Positions 9,574-21,860 of a stretch of DNA of 64,000 nt are shown here, in pieces (within the stretch, counting starts at the first letter, position 1; each line of letters begins with the position of its first letter). Source of the stretch: Haliotis asinina (taxonomy: Eukaryota > Mollusca > Gastropoda > Lepetellida > Haliotidae); contig NC_090295.1 in assembly GCF_037392515.1 (NCBI RefSeq), forward strand, positions 30,978,501 to 31,042,500. Direction: 5' to 3'. The position numbers were made by a program, and so were the translations under genes. The notes under the pieces are model-generated. The model saw only the letters and a program-made list of their open reading frames with translations, had not been told where the DNA came from and did not search any database.

Positions 9574-10984
9574 TTTAGTAATAGGCCAGTGGCCCAAAAT
9601 ACAAACATAGGTATAATTAGAACTTACATGCGTTTACCTAAAGACATCAGAATGTCTTATTTTCCCAACGTTATATAAAATTAGGCACAAATTATTTATA
9701 ACATCTATGGGTTTTTTTAGTCTTAACGTTTATAAAACTGTGTTGTGAGATAGGGTGTTTCAAATATTTACCCAGAAACTTTTTTCTTATGTCTAGGTAG
9801 ACCAATTGCCAATATCAGTGTCTTTAGACCCAGAATTGAGTAAGCGATGCCTGGCCATATACGTTTTTATCCAATCAGTCCCCAACTTGAAGATAATGTG
9901 AAAGAAAATTAGATTACATTTGTGTTTCTGTATCTTATGGCTGAAAACAAAACAGAAAACAGAAAAAATACCTAGACTTTTACCAAGGGCAGTGTCTGTG
10001 TGTTATCTATAGCTTTGGCCATATGTTGTCTACCATGGCCTTGAGTCACTGTGACCTTGTTAGGATACAAAGAAAGTCCCTGGGTTTGTCCCGTTATCAG
10101 TGAGTGCAGACGGTTGGTAAGTAGAAAACCTCTAGGAATCTAATGTATGACTTTGATAAGTATGAAGAGGTGAAATATATTTTATGTTCATATTATTTAA
10201 TATAATTTTCAGTGAACTAAATATGCATAACCAAATCCTTATCTCTAAACACTAAAACCACAACAGCAGTGTAGGTTTGCATGTGGAATGGTCTGCTCCA
10301 AATGTTCGTGTATTTAGTATATTGATGTGCATTATGGAATCCACATATGTGGCATTGGCGAAGGTCATTTGCATTTCCAAATTGGCCTTCCGCAAGTTGC
10401 TCTTCAAACTGGCGTCCGTGTTCTACGTCGGATGATTACTTTTTGAGTTTCCCCTCTGTGATGTTTTATTTTAGAGACTGCAACGTCACGCGATAGGTCC
10501 GCGTTCGTTTCCCATTGTGGCTATCCTACTATTTGTGAAATTCATTTTGGTGTTTTCTACGATGATGTTTCTCACTTTCTCACTCATACACCAACTCACT
10601 CACATATATCCACCCAATGACTCTCTCAGTCAATATATCAGAGGTGAGTTCAATCAGTAATATAGCCATGACCTGACTCCTTTGGAATGTGGAAAATATA
10701 GTAAATATTACAATATGGCTATTTAGAAAGTACCTGCATCCACACCCTCGTGCACCAAACTCACTTTCCTGGGGTGAGATCACATTTGTGTGCTTCGCTG
10801 TGAGACAAGACTGCAGTCCAGGAAACCTAAGCTGCCAAGCTCCCAAACACGGTCATGCATCCAAATATCCAACCTTGATTTGCCTCTTCACCTAATTTGT
10901 AACCTGGGCTCTGTTGTAACAGGATATTGACTACGAATAACAATTTGTTTTACTACAATCATGCCCATGATGGTTGAGACTTTT
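7756..10984. other. No gene recognised
   Basis: AT-rich sequence without convincing exons or long frames. The only structure is a short (GACA)n microsatellite at about 9540-9572 and a small inverted repeat around 8300-8330 (TTTGTTCTCACTGGTGAGAACAAA). Confidence 0.5.
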
Positions 10985-11150
10985 TCAAATGGGGAAGGCG
11001 GGGTAACCTATTGGTTAAACCGTTCGCTCGTCAAGCTGAGGACCCGGGTTCGATTCCCCATATGGGAACAATGCATGAAGCCCTTTTCTAGTGTTCGCCA
11101 CCGTGACATTGCTGGAATATTGCATAAAGCTTCGTTAAACTAAAGTCACA
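10985..11150 (+). mobile_element. SINE, family A (tRNA-like head)
   Basis: The head contains a B-box-like GGGTTCGATTCCCC and an A-box-like GGGGTAACCTATTGGTTA stretch, so it is tRNA-derived. It is followed by a body (GAAGCCC..GGAATATTGC) and a short degenerate CACA/CTCA tail. The same unit recurs at 11215, 31357 (minus), 43825 and 47440 (minus). Confidence 0.75.
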
Positions 11151-11214
11151 CAAACGTATTTTCCACCGTTGCAGACATCTAAGACCTGTATCACTCTGAC
11201 TAAATACATATTGG

Positions 11215-11362
11215 CTATGTACGTTCTCCTGCTACCTTCACGCCGAAGATCCGGGTTAGATTCTGCACATGGGTACAATATGTGAAGCCCATTGTTGGTG
11301 TTCCCCGTCGTGATAATGCTGGAATATTGCGAAAAAAGGCGTAACACAATACTCACTCACTT
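11215..11362 (+). mobile_element. SINE, family A, diverged copy
   Basis: A degraded second copy with a mutated B-box (GGGTTAGATTCTGC), the GTGAAGCCCA body and GGAATATTGC, ending in ACTCACTCACTTA. The tail runs directly into the pyrimidine tract of the next exon's acceptor (CTTTCAG at 11372-11378). Confidence 0.6.
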
Positions 11363-11388
11363 ACCCTGTTACTTTCAGAGCTACAGCT

Positions 11389-11440
11389 ATGGTCAGTGGT
11401 CTCCTTTTGGTCGCTCTTGCTGTCATTGTTGCTGTCAATG
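11389..11440 (+). CDS. Signal-peptide exon, possibly first coding exon of the C-type lectin
   Basis: After an acceptor (TTACTTTCAG at 11378) a short 5' UTR leads to an ATG and 17 codons plus one base, MVSGLLLVALAVIVAVN, then a GTAATC donor. This is a textbook secretory signal peptide. The exon ends in phase 1, which is the phase needed by the lectin exon at 37834. Joining gives 52+285+161 nt, an exact 165-codon frame plus stop. The weakness is the 26-kb gap, which contains a complete same-strand gene (14558-16502). The exon may therefore belong to another secreted protein. Confidence 0.5.
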
Positions 11441-11894
11441 GTAATCATTACTGTTAAATACATTTATGTCAACATAAACCAAAAACATCACATATATTTA
11501 ATATACCGTAGGTGTCATTCGTGATGTTCATAATAAATCATCTCCCGCTGAACAAACTCTATAGTAACCTTGTAAGTTGCTTAAATGTTCCTGACTCAGA
11601 AAAATGATATATAAAGTGTTCTTAAATTCGATTATGTCTTTTGAACTCTTTCCCTTATACGGTTTAGTTTAGATTCTTTTCTCTTAAAATGAAGAGCAAG
11701 CACTTGCTAATTACATAGCTTATTGCATCTATATTTACAAGGTTATCATTTCAGATATAGCATTTTATTGCATTATAAACATTGCTACATGTGCTCGTGG
11801 CGCATCATCTTCAGTTGTCAGGCTATGCGTTGTAAATGGGCCTGTGGCTTGATTGATTGAAATAGAACTACTACTCATTGGAATAATGAAGTAT

Positions 11895-12150
11895 CTTCTC
11901 TTGTTGGAGGTGTATAAAGACCAGATGTACAGTGACAATCAGCAGAACATTTGAGACGCATACCAAGATCAGGTGTAAAGTGGCATTCAATAGATTATGT
12001 TTGAAGAGTTATTTCGTGTTGGAGGTGTACAAAGACCAGATGTAAACTGGCATTAGGTAGAAAATATTGGAGGTGTGAAAAAACAAGGTGTAACGTGATA
12101 TTCAACAGATCATGTTTGAATATTCATGAACTCTTCATGTTTGAATAGTT
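11895..12150. repeat. Degenerate ~55-bp tandem repeat
   Basis: Four imperfect units carry a GGAGGTGTATAAAGACCAG-like core followed by ATGTAAAGTGGCATTCA-like sequence, at about 11907, 11965, 12018 and 12068. No coding potential is apparent. Confidence 0.5.
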
Positions 12151-12960
12151 TTATATGGTTCAAATTTCCAAGATAGGCCGTGGGTGGTGATTTGAAAATC
12201 AGACATGACTTGATAAATGATGGCTCGTGCACGTATGACCAGTTGTTTACATGTTTTAAATCAGTTTCCCGATTACAATGTGAGGACGTCCTGTTCATAT
12301 ATATTCCATGAACCTTTATTCTTTGGGAGTGTGCATATGAATATTTACACACTCACACTCGCTTTGGATGCCATAAAATTATAACGAGATCAGTCGAGAA
12401 AAGAAAACATTCTCATTCTTCACATGTAAACCACGTCACGGTCCACCGAATTGTTCAAGGTGTTGGCTCCTGGTTGGTTTGAGATCAAACGGGACAAGTA
12501 CAATCTTACTGACTGAGGTATGTTCGTATGTTCATTTTTACATTGATTCCCATTCGTCAACTGGGACAATTCTGATGAGGTATACATTATTACAAATGGC
12601 ACAAACCACATTATATGGATTAGTAGGTGACGCTGGTTTAGCAAGACTTTAAACAATAATTATTAAAGATAAGAAGATCTAAGATAAGAAGACCTCATCT
12701 GACGCATGTTTGAGACGTTTGGTGAAACCCACCGGCATATGTACATCCCCGGGAACCACGTCCTGTAGGGACTCATAGGGTGACTGTCCGCCTGCACAGT
12801 GATGGCGTGCTTGTTTTGGTGGTGAATGTAAGATCGTTGTTACAAATCTAGTCACCATTTGTGAAATACGAACAATATCCTTTATATATTAACATTTTAC
12901 AAATGCACTGATTCTGATGGTGATATATATAAAGTGATATAAAGTTTCAAGTTGCTAGGT
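12151..12960. other. No gene recognised
   Basis: Mixed-composition sequence without clear exons. A short duplicated AAGATAAGAAGA motif is present at about 12665-12690. Confidence 0.4.
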
Positions 12961-12964
12961 TAAA

Positions 12965-13905
12965 CATGAAGGAAGCAGGACATCTTTTCACGTAGACAAA
13001 TACTAAGTTTATTTCAAATATATTTCTATCTTTCCTACGTAAGACATACAGAGTTAACAAGTATCAACAGTAGTAGCTTCTGTAAAAAGAAGTCATTTAG
13101 GTCATAACTGAAGAAGTTATAGTACAAAATATAAAATTGATATTCAGTGAAGTGATCGGAAAATTCTGTACACTTGTTCTTTACGGTTATTGAAAATATG
13201 AAATAAGTATGTGTTTAGATGTAAGAAAGTATATTGTTACGGTTGAGAATTTACCGTGTCAAACTATGTAAGAAATCCCCTGTGAACCAGCAAAACAGTA
13301 CAAAGTCAAGATTAAAAGATTCAAATATTGTATAATTATGCAACGAGAGCAAGATATTCAAAGTCAATTTCACAATACAGATTTCAAATACAATACAAAT
13401 GCGCCAAAATCTAATGCCATGGGTCACAAAATATATAATATAGCAAAGTCACCAAAGTCTTAGTGTGAGAGAGAAACAGTCGTGCAGAATGAACACAGTG
13501 AGCGGTCTGACAGCAGTAGATCAGGCATTGACGGATAAGCATAAAGCGTTAGCAATGTAACTCCAGTGAATAAATGTGAATCTGTGTCTCTCACAACACA
13601 GCAGCTAGCATTTATATACATTTTCAGTCGTTTCCCGAAAGTACGAGCACTTACTGTCATCGCCAACACTGGAGAATGCCCTTGAAACAATATCTCCCGG
13701 AAGTAAACAAACAGGAAGTCAAGGGCAGATAATTCTCGGACAAGCCTGCTGCCAAAATCCTAAAAATGCGGATCATCTATCATACGAAATGCGACCCACC
13801 ATATTTATTATTCAAAACACTAAGCATTATGACCCAATAATAATTATTACTGGATTAATAACAAAATATACAGAAAATACACACTCGTAACACTCTCCCC
13901 CTTGA
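12965..13905 (-). repeat. Possible solo LTR with polypurine tract
   Basis: Read on the minus strand, CAAGGGGGAGAG (a polypurine-tract-like run, plus 13890-13903) is followed immediately by TGTTACGAGTGTG, a typical LTR start. Downstream, an AATAAA lies in an AT-rich stretch near 13010. No matching second LTR is in the window, and the inner boundary at about 12965 is a guess. It may belong to the same family as the gypsy relic at 17.2-18.3 kb, but no sequence shows that. Confidence 0.3.
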
Positions 13906-14557
13906 GGAAAAGAAAGTTTCGCAGAAACTTTCTGTTAAAATCACAGCAATAATAACATAACAACATGACATGTAATACTATGAGAAATATGAGAAACTTC
14001 TTGCAGAATTACTATGACATTAGAAGCATTTATAGTTGGTATGCTTTGACACTGAGTTCAAGTACTTGACAATTAATGAGTGTCAGGTCATTAGTGTGTC
14101 GGGGTCTGGGTGTCGGCTTCATTGGGGCAGTCCCCACTTAACAGACTCCTATTGTCAAAATTAGCTTGCTGTAAAACGATGGAACTTACCTGAGTCAGGT
14201 GTTGACAGACGAAACCGGAAGTAATGAATCGGTAATCAATGGGCACGCGAACTCGTGACATTTTATAAAAGCAACTGGTTTATGTACTGAAGTGGTCGTT
14301 TTCAGTCTTTGTCTTTAAAATCACATCCAAATTGGGTCAAAGAAGGATTTCATGCTTGCCAATCGAAAAAGGATGAGGCATTACCCACAATGCCCCTACG
14401 CACAGTTGCTGCCATTTTGTCACTTGATCCCAAGTTGTTTTGAGACGACTATTTTGAAAGCAGTTCTCAACCGGTATGTCCTGTAACGACGACAAGGAAC
14501 TCAATACAATGCATTATTCCTACGCTTGAGCGTGTTATCTGATTCAAGAAACTGACA

Positions 14558-16502
14558 ATGAGATTTACAATAGAAGCTTTGGAGATTCGGATACGTGAAA
14601 AATTGAGAACAGCAGCAGTCGTCGATCGCAGCGGGAGAAAAGGAACATTCCACGATCTGACCAGGTACAGTGTTATTTTCTTGAAATACGCAATAGCACA
14701 TGTTAGTCGTAATGTTTAACGTAAATAAGTAACTACTACAATACATATGAAATTTTAGACTTGATGGACCTCGGTAAACAAATTCGTGTCGAATTCTTAG
14801 CAAGAGAGATGGCTTCCTTCACTCAGCACTCGGTTAACTCAAGAACTCAATATTACTGTGATTTGGACCAGGTCACACACGATTAAAATGGTTCATTGTG
14901 TTAATGAATCAAAAATTATCTTTGCAAGAGAAAAATAAATCACAAATATCTCTAGTATATTATTGCTAATGGGCTTCCAACGGCTCAAAGTAACCTCCAA
15001 ACGTATTTACAAATACGAATATTTATTGTAAGTCATCCTTTTCATATTGCTTTTGATATATGCACCTTTGGAAACAATGTAGTTGGGGATAGTGAGTCAT
15101 TTTGCATTTATAGGTTAGGGATTTTTTTACCAGATTTGGTGCAATGTTTTCAAACTAGGACTCAAACTAATATTGAATATTCTTATATTACTGATTTATG
15201 AGATAATTTATGTTTGCCATCTGATGTAAGTAATGTTATGCTTATCATATCAAGATTTAACGAACTCTGAATGAAGAAAAGTGCATTGTGTTAGGCCCAC
15301 AGAAAAGGTTGCGAAGAGTTTTTGATATAAAGAATATATGGATGGACAATGATGGATTGCCAGCGTTAAAACAGTACATGAATTTGTTGACCCGGATTCT
15401 TTTCATCTAGCATATTCTACACTTTGCAAATTGATATTTATTTTTTTTCATTTGACACTTTATTGTTATCAAGAGTGCAATATGACAAGTTTCTGACTTT
15501 TTTTTAATCGATTCATTTCTACCATTGTCTACGTTTCCAGCATAAAGGAGGGCAGTGTTGGAAAAACTGAAGAAGGCAGCCAGGACCAACTCAACTTGAC
15601 ACACAAAAGGTATGTATAACTTGAACCATCCAGTACATAATGTACATACAACATTACCAAATAATGTAAATTCTAGGAATCAGTAGAAATGCATGACACA
15701 GTCACTATTCTTGTAACCTCCAACTGGAAACATGTTTCATTTATAGTTATGCATCATGCACATGTCTCCTTTCAGAAGCTTTTTGATGGCTTTGGATGAA
15801 CAAGATGGATCACTTAAGAAGGTGTGGGGAAAGCAGAGGCCCATTGTGCGCAAAGAACGGCAAAAAGTTCACAGTAAGTAAACGTATTCTAGTCATTTCA
15901 CATCTTGCACAGATTCAAAATTTAAAAGAAACCCTTAAAATATCAAGTTAATGTGGATTCTTTCTATGTATTTCAAGGAAATTCAAAATGAACACTGTGT
16001 AACAAGTGCAGTTTATCCTTTGAAATATACAGCTTAAACAGTTCTAAATAGCACATATTATGGTGCAGTGTATGCTTGTGACCCCATATTCATAGCTTGT
16101 CTCCCTGAATGACTCCACATTATTGGTTAAGAAAACATGTCTTTTCACAATAACGGATAAATTGTAGTTCTATACACATAATGTGCATTGTAAGTAACAT
16201 TCAGAAAATAAATTATGGCTTTCAAAGGAGAATTTCTTCATGTCTCTGCTCTCTATCAAATATCAACAAGCTGTTCTGCGATTGAGCTTTGATCACTTGT
16301 AATGTCAAATGCTCAGTTTATACTTTCTGAGCTCTTCGCTTATTGGACAGGGGGTTCAGTGTATTTCACCTCAAGCAGTTTTGGACAGTTTTCTTTTCTC
16401 TAGCCATGGATATCGTTGACGAATGCTTGTTCGTATTGATAGTTTGTTTTCTAAATTTCAGAAGCTGGAAAGTATGAAGGCTGTGAAACGATTGACTGGT
16501 AG
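14558..16502 (+). CDS. Four-exon gene, 104-aa basic protein of unknown function
   Basis: Exons 14558-14664, 15541-15609, 15776-15873 and 16462-16502 have GT..AG boundaries: donors GTACAG, GTATGT and GTAAGT; acceptors TTTCCAG, CCTTTCAG and AATTTCAG. All junction phases agree, giving 315 nt, i.e. 104 codons plus TAG. The ATG has A at -3 and an in-frame TGA 18 bp upstream. The product is small and charged: N-terminal TIEALEIRIREKL helix, a polar Gly/Ser middle, a basic segment (KKVWGKQRPIVRKERQKVHK) and the end CETIDW. There is no signal peptide or membrane span, so a cytosolic or nuclear protein is likely. I do not recognise the family. AATAAA follows at 16708. Four phase-consistent exons make chance unlikely. 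Confidence 0.65.
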
Positions 16503-16707
16503 GAGAAGAAGAAGCAGACAGTTCTTCCTCTCTTGGGGAAAGAGCTAACATTTCTCAAACTAGGAAGCCAAGTTATATGGGCTGATCTACATTGATGTGT
16601 TTAAAAAAACATTCTATACTAACTGCTTATTATTCCCTTGCTTTTATTTCATTTACTAATTTGAATATTCTGAATATTATTTGTTTACAAACAGATTGTT
16701 GAATTTA

Positions 16708-16713
16708 AATAAA
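16708..16713 (+). promoter_or_regulatory. Poly(A) signal AATAAA
   Basis: A canonical hexamer about 205 bp after the stop codon of the four-exon gene, in AT-rich 3' UTR-like sequence. Confidence 0.5.
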
Positions 16714-16867
16714 CTTTTAATGAATTTGTGCTTTATTCTGTTATTTGTCATCCTGAAGCCTTTTACCATTATGCAATTGTATAAAATACCTGATTTGTTA
16801 CATGTGAGACATGAAACAAACTCTTTTCCGGAGCAGCGGATAAAGGACCGACTGATCAAGTTTCAGT

Positions 16868-17215
16868 TCATGGAAACTAGGCTGGAAACTAGATTGGAAA
16901 CTAGGTTGGAAACTACAACACGTAAACTGGGTTGAAACCTACAATAAATCATACATGGAAACCAGGTTGAAACCTTCAATAAACTCGTACATGGAAACCA
17001 GCTGGATCCTGCTTGGAGGAGTAGGTAATGAATCGCACTGGAAACCAGCTGGAAATTAAAAACATGGAAACCAACTGGATTCCGCTTGGAGGAGTGGGTA
17101 ATGACACGAACTGGAAACCATCCTGAAATGGTGCAGTTTCAGTTGCATGGACACCACAATGAAACTATAGGAAACTCCCTGGAAACCAACTGGAAATGTT
17201 GGTTTCCATGACGTT
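16868..17215. repeat. Minisatellite of GGAAACTAGGTT / GGAAACCAGCTGGA units
   Basis: Imperfect short units (four perfect-phase ~12-bp GGAAACTAG repeats at 16875-16915, then longer diverged units containing GGAAACCAGCTGGA, GGAGGAGTGGGTAATGA). Adjacent to the gypsy relic. Confidence 0.6.
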
Positions 17216-18326
17216 TCTTCTCGGTTTCAGTGTTGCAGAAACCAGCTTATTTTTGTAGTGCATGGTGGTACCAAGGTACACTTCAAACTTCTGTAAAGCT
17301 GACAAAAGACGTAATGTCTCTTTCTCAATGGTTGAATAATTTCTTGGGTGCTTATCAAATTTCTTTGAAAAATAACAAACTGGATGTTCAATTCCTGAAT
17401 CATCCTCTTGAATTAGGACAGCACCTGCACCAACACTTGCATCAATTTGCAACTTAAAAGCTTTCTCAAAATTTGATGCCTGCGATACTGGAGAATTCAT
17501 GAGTATGGCTTTGACTTTTTCAAATGCAGTCTCACAGCTGCTATCCGACTGAAATTTTACCTTTTTCCCAAAAAGGTTGGTAAGTGGTAATACAACATCT
17601 GAGACGTTTTGCCAGCCATACCCAAGAATCTCGTGAGTTCTCTCTTAGATTGAGATACTGGAAAATGTACAGTTGCTTCAACTTTAGCGTGAACTGGTTG
17701 TACCTCATTCTTTCGAAGAAAGCACGAGTCCTTTTCAGATTGTCATCCCACTCCATGTCATAATCGATGACATCATCCATTTAAGCCTGGACACGACCAA
17801 GGCCTGATGTGACATTCATGACGAGTCTCTGGAACTTAGCTGGAGCATTCTTCAGACCAAACGGCATCACCTTGTATTGATAAAGTCCATCTGGTGTAGT
17901 GAATGCCGATATTTTCTTTGCACGGCTATGAGTGGAATCTGCCAGAAGCCCTTCAGTAAGTCAAACTTACTTATATACTTAGTTTGACCAATGTGATCAA
18001 TGCAATCGTCCCCTCTAGGAATAGGATACGAGTCAGTTCATGAGAGTGCATTGACAGCTTTCATGTCAGCACAGCACAAGAACACATGGTGAACTCCACG
18101 GACTGTCGCTGGGTTCAATAATGTCATTGTCCAGCATGTATTTCACCTCTTTCTGCAGAATTTCATGTTTTACTGGATTCATCCGATATGGATGTTGTTT
18201 TACAGGCACAGCATCACATACATCTATATCATGGCTAACAACATCAGTTCGACCAGGCACTACAGGAAACAAGTGAGAGAACTCATAAATCAAATCCTCA
18301 ATGGTAGAAGAATTATAAAGCCTCAT
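17165..18326 (-). pseudogene. Ty3/gypsy-type pol relic (reverse transcriptase, RNase H)
   Basis: On the minus strand the order is: RT N-terminal part (18326-18066; VKQHPYRMNP, then LDNDIIEPSDSPWSSP), a palm block with the YxDD-like segment (MDDVIDYDMEWDDNLKRTRAF, read from 17780), and an RNase H block (17500-17165; FKLQIDASVGAGAVL, then PVCYFSKKFDKHPRNYSTIEKE). Frames shift between blocks and stops interrupt them. No integrase, protease or gag is seen, and the downstream side is replaced by a minisatellite. It is a dead internal fragment of an LTR retrotransposon. Confidence 0.85.
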
Positions 18327-18467
18327 ACCAAATTGGAAACGGACAGCACTTACAGTTTTAAAGTAGAGTTACCAAACACCGTCCTGAATCATTTTCTGCC
18401 AGACTATATGCCTGTGTGGGCTGATATGATAAAGTGTGGGCTCTAAATTTAAGGGATAAACTCAAAA

Positions 18468-18725
18468 ATGACAGAATTGGTATTTCATCTGATCTCGCCA
18501 AAGTTCAACGTAAAACAACTCAATGATCTGAAGTCAGAGAACAAACACAGATATTACAAGACAGGTGAAACTATCGTAACCGAGAGATGCAATATAGACA
18601 CCCAATCACCAGAGCCAGAAGCATCATCTACTACTAGGATGGACCAAGCGCCGTCTGCATCGACCAGCAGCAGTAAGCGAGGACCAAGCTCGCGCCCCAC
18701 TGACAAGCAGGACAAGAAAAAATGA
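18468..18725 (+). CDS. Short Ser/Thr-rich ORF upstream of LINE ORF2, possible ORF1 remnant
   Basis: An 85-codon frame: a mixed N-terminal part, then a low-complexity tail rich in S, T, P and K ending in KQDKKK. It lies about 70 bp before the first recognisable endonuclease sequence of the LINE and on the same strand. This suits the end of an ORF1, but there is no zinc knuckle or RRM to prove it. Confidence 0.35.
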   Translation: MTELVFHLISPKFNVKQLNDLKSENKHRYYKTGETIVTERCNIDTQSPEPEASSTTRMDQAPSASTSSSKRGPSSRPTDKQDKKK

Positions 18726-18789
18726 TGGCGTGGCCCGTGCCAAGATGAACATGTACATAGACAAAACAACCGTTCCTTTTTATTTTGGA

Positions 18790-21219
18790 ACGTTTTAATG
18801 GACTCGCATCAAAGATATCTGAAAGTGACTTTGTACGTTTTGTTGAAAGATTTGATATTGTTGGATTGTGTGAAACATGGATAATTAAAGACGATTTCTA
18901 TCCTCAGAAAATTTTATGTGTTACTGTACTGACGATGTGAAAATTTCAGCACATGGTAGACTTTCAGGAGGAATACTTGTGATGGTAAAGAAATCCTTAG
19001 TGCAGTATGTCAAACTATCCCAAATGACCCCTAATTGTGTTTTCAAATGTTTTTAATAGTAAAAAATATGTTTTATTTGGATGTGTTTATATACACTCAG
19101 AGAACTCCCCATGGCACAGGCATCATAATGTGCAATGTGGTGTAACTCGCTTACACGACTCTCTGAGTTCTTTCATCAGTTTAGAAATATATCTCTTCTC
19201 CTTGGACGGGACTTTAATGCTCGTATTGGTGTTGCCCCAGAGTTTGCAGACGATGACATTTTGTCTACTCTTAAGATAGACTATTGTTATATTCTTACTG
19301 AGTATATCCATACCGAACGCTATTCCTGTGATAAACATGTGTCGAAGTATGGGAAGAAACTACTTGATCTGTGCTCAAGTCTTAATCTGACAACAAACCA
19401 GGTAAGTTTATTCCTGATAAAGTTGATATATCCCTTGAAAACATCCCAGATGACTGTGTAAACATACTGTACTGGAAGACAAGGTCACTTAGGGAAGGTT
19501 ATGGTAACCCTGTCGAGGTTGTGAATGAAACAGCTCATGAGGTCACGCACGTGCTTATTGATTCTGCACTAAAAACGTTTGGTGATGTTCCTTATAAGGA
19601 TAGCACCACTACTCGTAGTAAAATGAACACTCACTCAAAGTTGCTATTTGGACCAGAGTGTAAAAATAAAACGCAAGGAATTTTTATAGCAAAACATGTG
19701 TATTATAGGAACAAAACAGATGTAAATGAAACCCGTTTTCGTAAAGCAAGAAAAGATTATAAGAAAACAATTAATAAGTTTATTAGAAAAGAAAACAATT
19801 TTATTAGGCATCAGTTACGAGAAATCCATCATTTATCCCCAAAACGATAGTGGACATTGTTGAAGGGTAAACTGAATGAAGATACTTGTCCTATTCCAGA
19901 AGTTGAATTTTGTAATCATTTCAAATAGGTAAATGAAAGCATTCATGATGACAATATAGATGAAATAATAGACGCTCCAAACTACAATGTTTATGAACTC
20001 AATGTTGAAATAACTTCTTGTGAAATAGTTTATGCCCTTAAAAATGAAGAATTAGAAGTCGCCTGGACAAGACCAGATTTTTAAATGAACACTTATGGTC
20101 ATCTGTATCAAACTTGCTACCATTTCATTTGGAATAAGTTAACGTTGTACTTCAAACAGGAACCTTGCCGGACGCATGGCTTATTGACACAATTAAACCT
20201 ATCTATAAGAAAACAGGACATCGTATGGACCCAAGTTCATATAGGCCGATCTCAATCATGAGATGCTTTGGCAAACTTTTTACAAGTATCATTAATGAGA
20301 GACTGAATAAATATTGTGATGATAATGACATAATATCACGTCCTTTCCGGATTCAGAAAAGGTTTCTCTACAACAGACAATGTATTTGTTATTCACAAGC
20401 TGATAAATTGTATGAAAATATGCAAAAAGAAACTCTTTAGTGCTTTTATCGATTTCTCTAAAGCATTTGATAGCGTCAGGAGAATTGGGCGGTGGACTAA
20501 ACTAAGACAAACCGGTATTAAGGGTAAAATTCTTACTTTAATTCAAAATATGTATAAGGACATAAAATCATGCGTTGTGGTAGATTCTCAAAGATCAGAT
20601 ATCTTTGATTGCTTTTTTCGGAGTTAGACAAGGAGAAAACGTGCCCACTCTCTTCTTCTCTATTTTTCCTAATGACTTAGAATCCCACGTAACAGAACAG
20701 TCTTGTGTTGGTGTTCAGCTAGGAACAAATGATGATCATTTGATTCCATATTTCAAACGGCTAGTTCTACTTTATGCTGACGATACAGTCCTCTTAGTCG
20801 AGACACATGATGACTTACAAAATACACAAAATAAATTTGCTAAATATTGCGTCAAATGGAAACTTCAGGTTAATATAAATAAGACTTATGTTATCATGTT
20901 TGGTTCCGGGCCTGCAGCTAATTATAAGAGATTTTTCACATTACACCATGAAAGGGTAGACGTTGTGGATACTTATAAATACCTTGGAACGTTATTACAT
21001 AGATATGGCCATGTGAATTTAGCCGTCAGATTTATAGCTGATCTCGGTATGAAGGCATCTATAGCGTTACTGAAACGTGCTAGAAATGTTAAACTGCCTC
21101 TGGACCTTTTCCTCTCTGCATTTGATAAATTAGTTCTACCAATAATGTTGCATGGATGTGAACTATGGGGACATGAGAACAGTGAATTGATAGAAAAAAA
21201 TTTAATTTTCTCAAGATAG
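18790..21219 (+). pseudogene. Non-LTR retrotransposon ORF2 relic (APE endonuclease + reverse transcriptase)
   Basis: Endonuclease pieces: DIVGLCETWIIKDDF (about 18850-18900), HGRLSGGILVMVKK (about 18950-18995), and LLLGRDFNARIG (about 19200), with the catalytic D..N motif. RT pieces: SSYRPISIMRCFGKLF (about 20235), FIDFSKAFDSV (about 20445), VRQGENVPTLFFSIF (about 20625), LLYADDTVLL with the YADD active site (about 20770), then DTYKYLGTLL and a thumb-like helix. At least five shifts or stops break the frame (for example between 19461/19521, 19850/20165 and 20627/20605). The architecture is that of a jockey/CR1/RTE-grade LINE; the clade is not resolved. It is dead. Confidence 0.85.
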
Positions 21220-21744
21220 CCACTGGTTTGAGGTATAACACCTAATTTTATGGTGTAAGGAGAACTTGGTAGAGAACCGATTCGGCTTCAAATCTCAACA
21301 ACAGTAATTTCTTATTGGAGTATACTGACATTCAAAAAATAAAAATTCAGCTTTTATTCTTCAGTACATTAGAACTCAAAGTAAAATATCAACCGATTAT
21401 GTCTGGCTAAGCCATATCGAGGACATCTTTTGTATGTGTGGACTACCTGATGTTTTTGAAACCCCATCCTCTACTCTCATGGATCATTTCAAATGTTAAA
21501 TTAATTTTAAAAGATCATGGATGAGCGATATCAAAAATTCTTCCAAGGGAAAATATTATAAACTCCACATTTCGAACACTACCTACTTCTTGTATTTCTA
21601 AACCCATAATTTACCCATAGAGACTGGGAGATGGCAAAATATTTCAAAGAATCAGAGATTTTGTAAACTCTGTGATTGGGACCTCATTGGTGATGAGTTT
21701 ATGTAAATGCTGTTATTTTGCAGATACACGTAAATCTTTCCTGG

Positions 21745-21850
21745 CCTACGGAAGCGTATTAGGGCCAACAGTGAAAAATGTTTTTGGTGTCACTATCTCC
21801 TACGTATGACTTAGTATCTCCTACGTAGGACATACTACCTACCGCGTAGT
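21745..21850 (+). repeat. LINE 3' tail with TACGTA units
   Basis: ACGGAAGCGTATTAGGGCC is followed by AAAAATGTTTTTGGTGTCAC and then two or three CTCCTACGTAGGA-like units. The same tail lies in reverse at 6955-7152, and the unit array at 31725-31985. Its place about 530 bp after the RT frame suggests that it is the 3' end of this LINE family. Confidence 0.65.
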
Positions 21851-21860
21851 ACTTAATACA

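Noticed and set aside
10985..11060. tRNA gene
   Set aside because: The A- and B-box-like sequence is followed by the SINE body and tail shared by several copies; the cloverleaf is incomplete.
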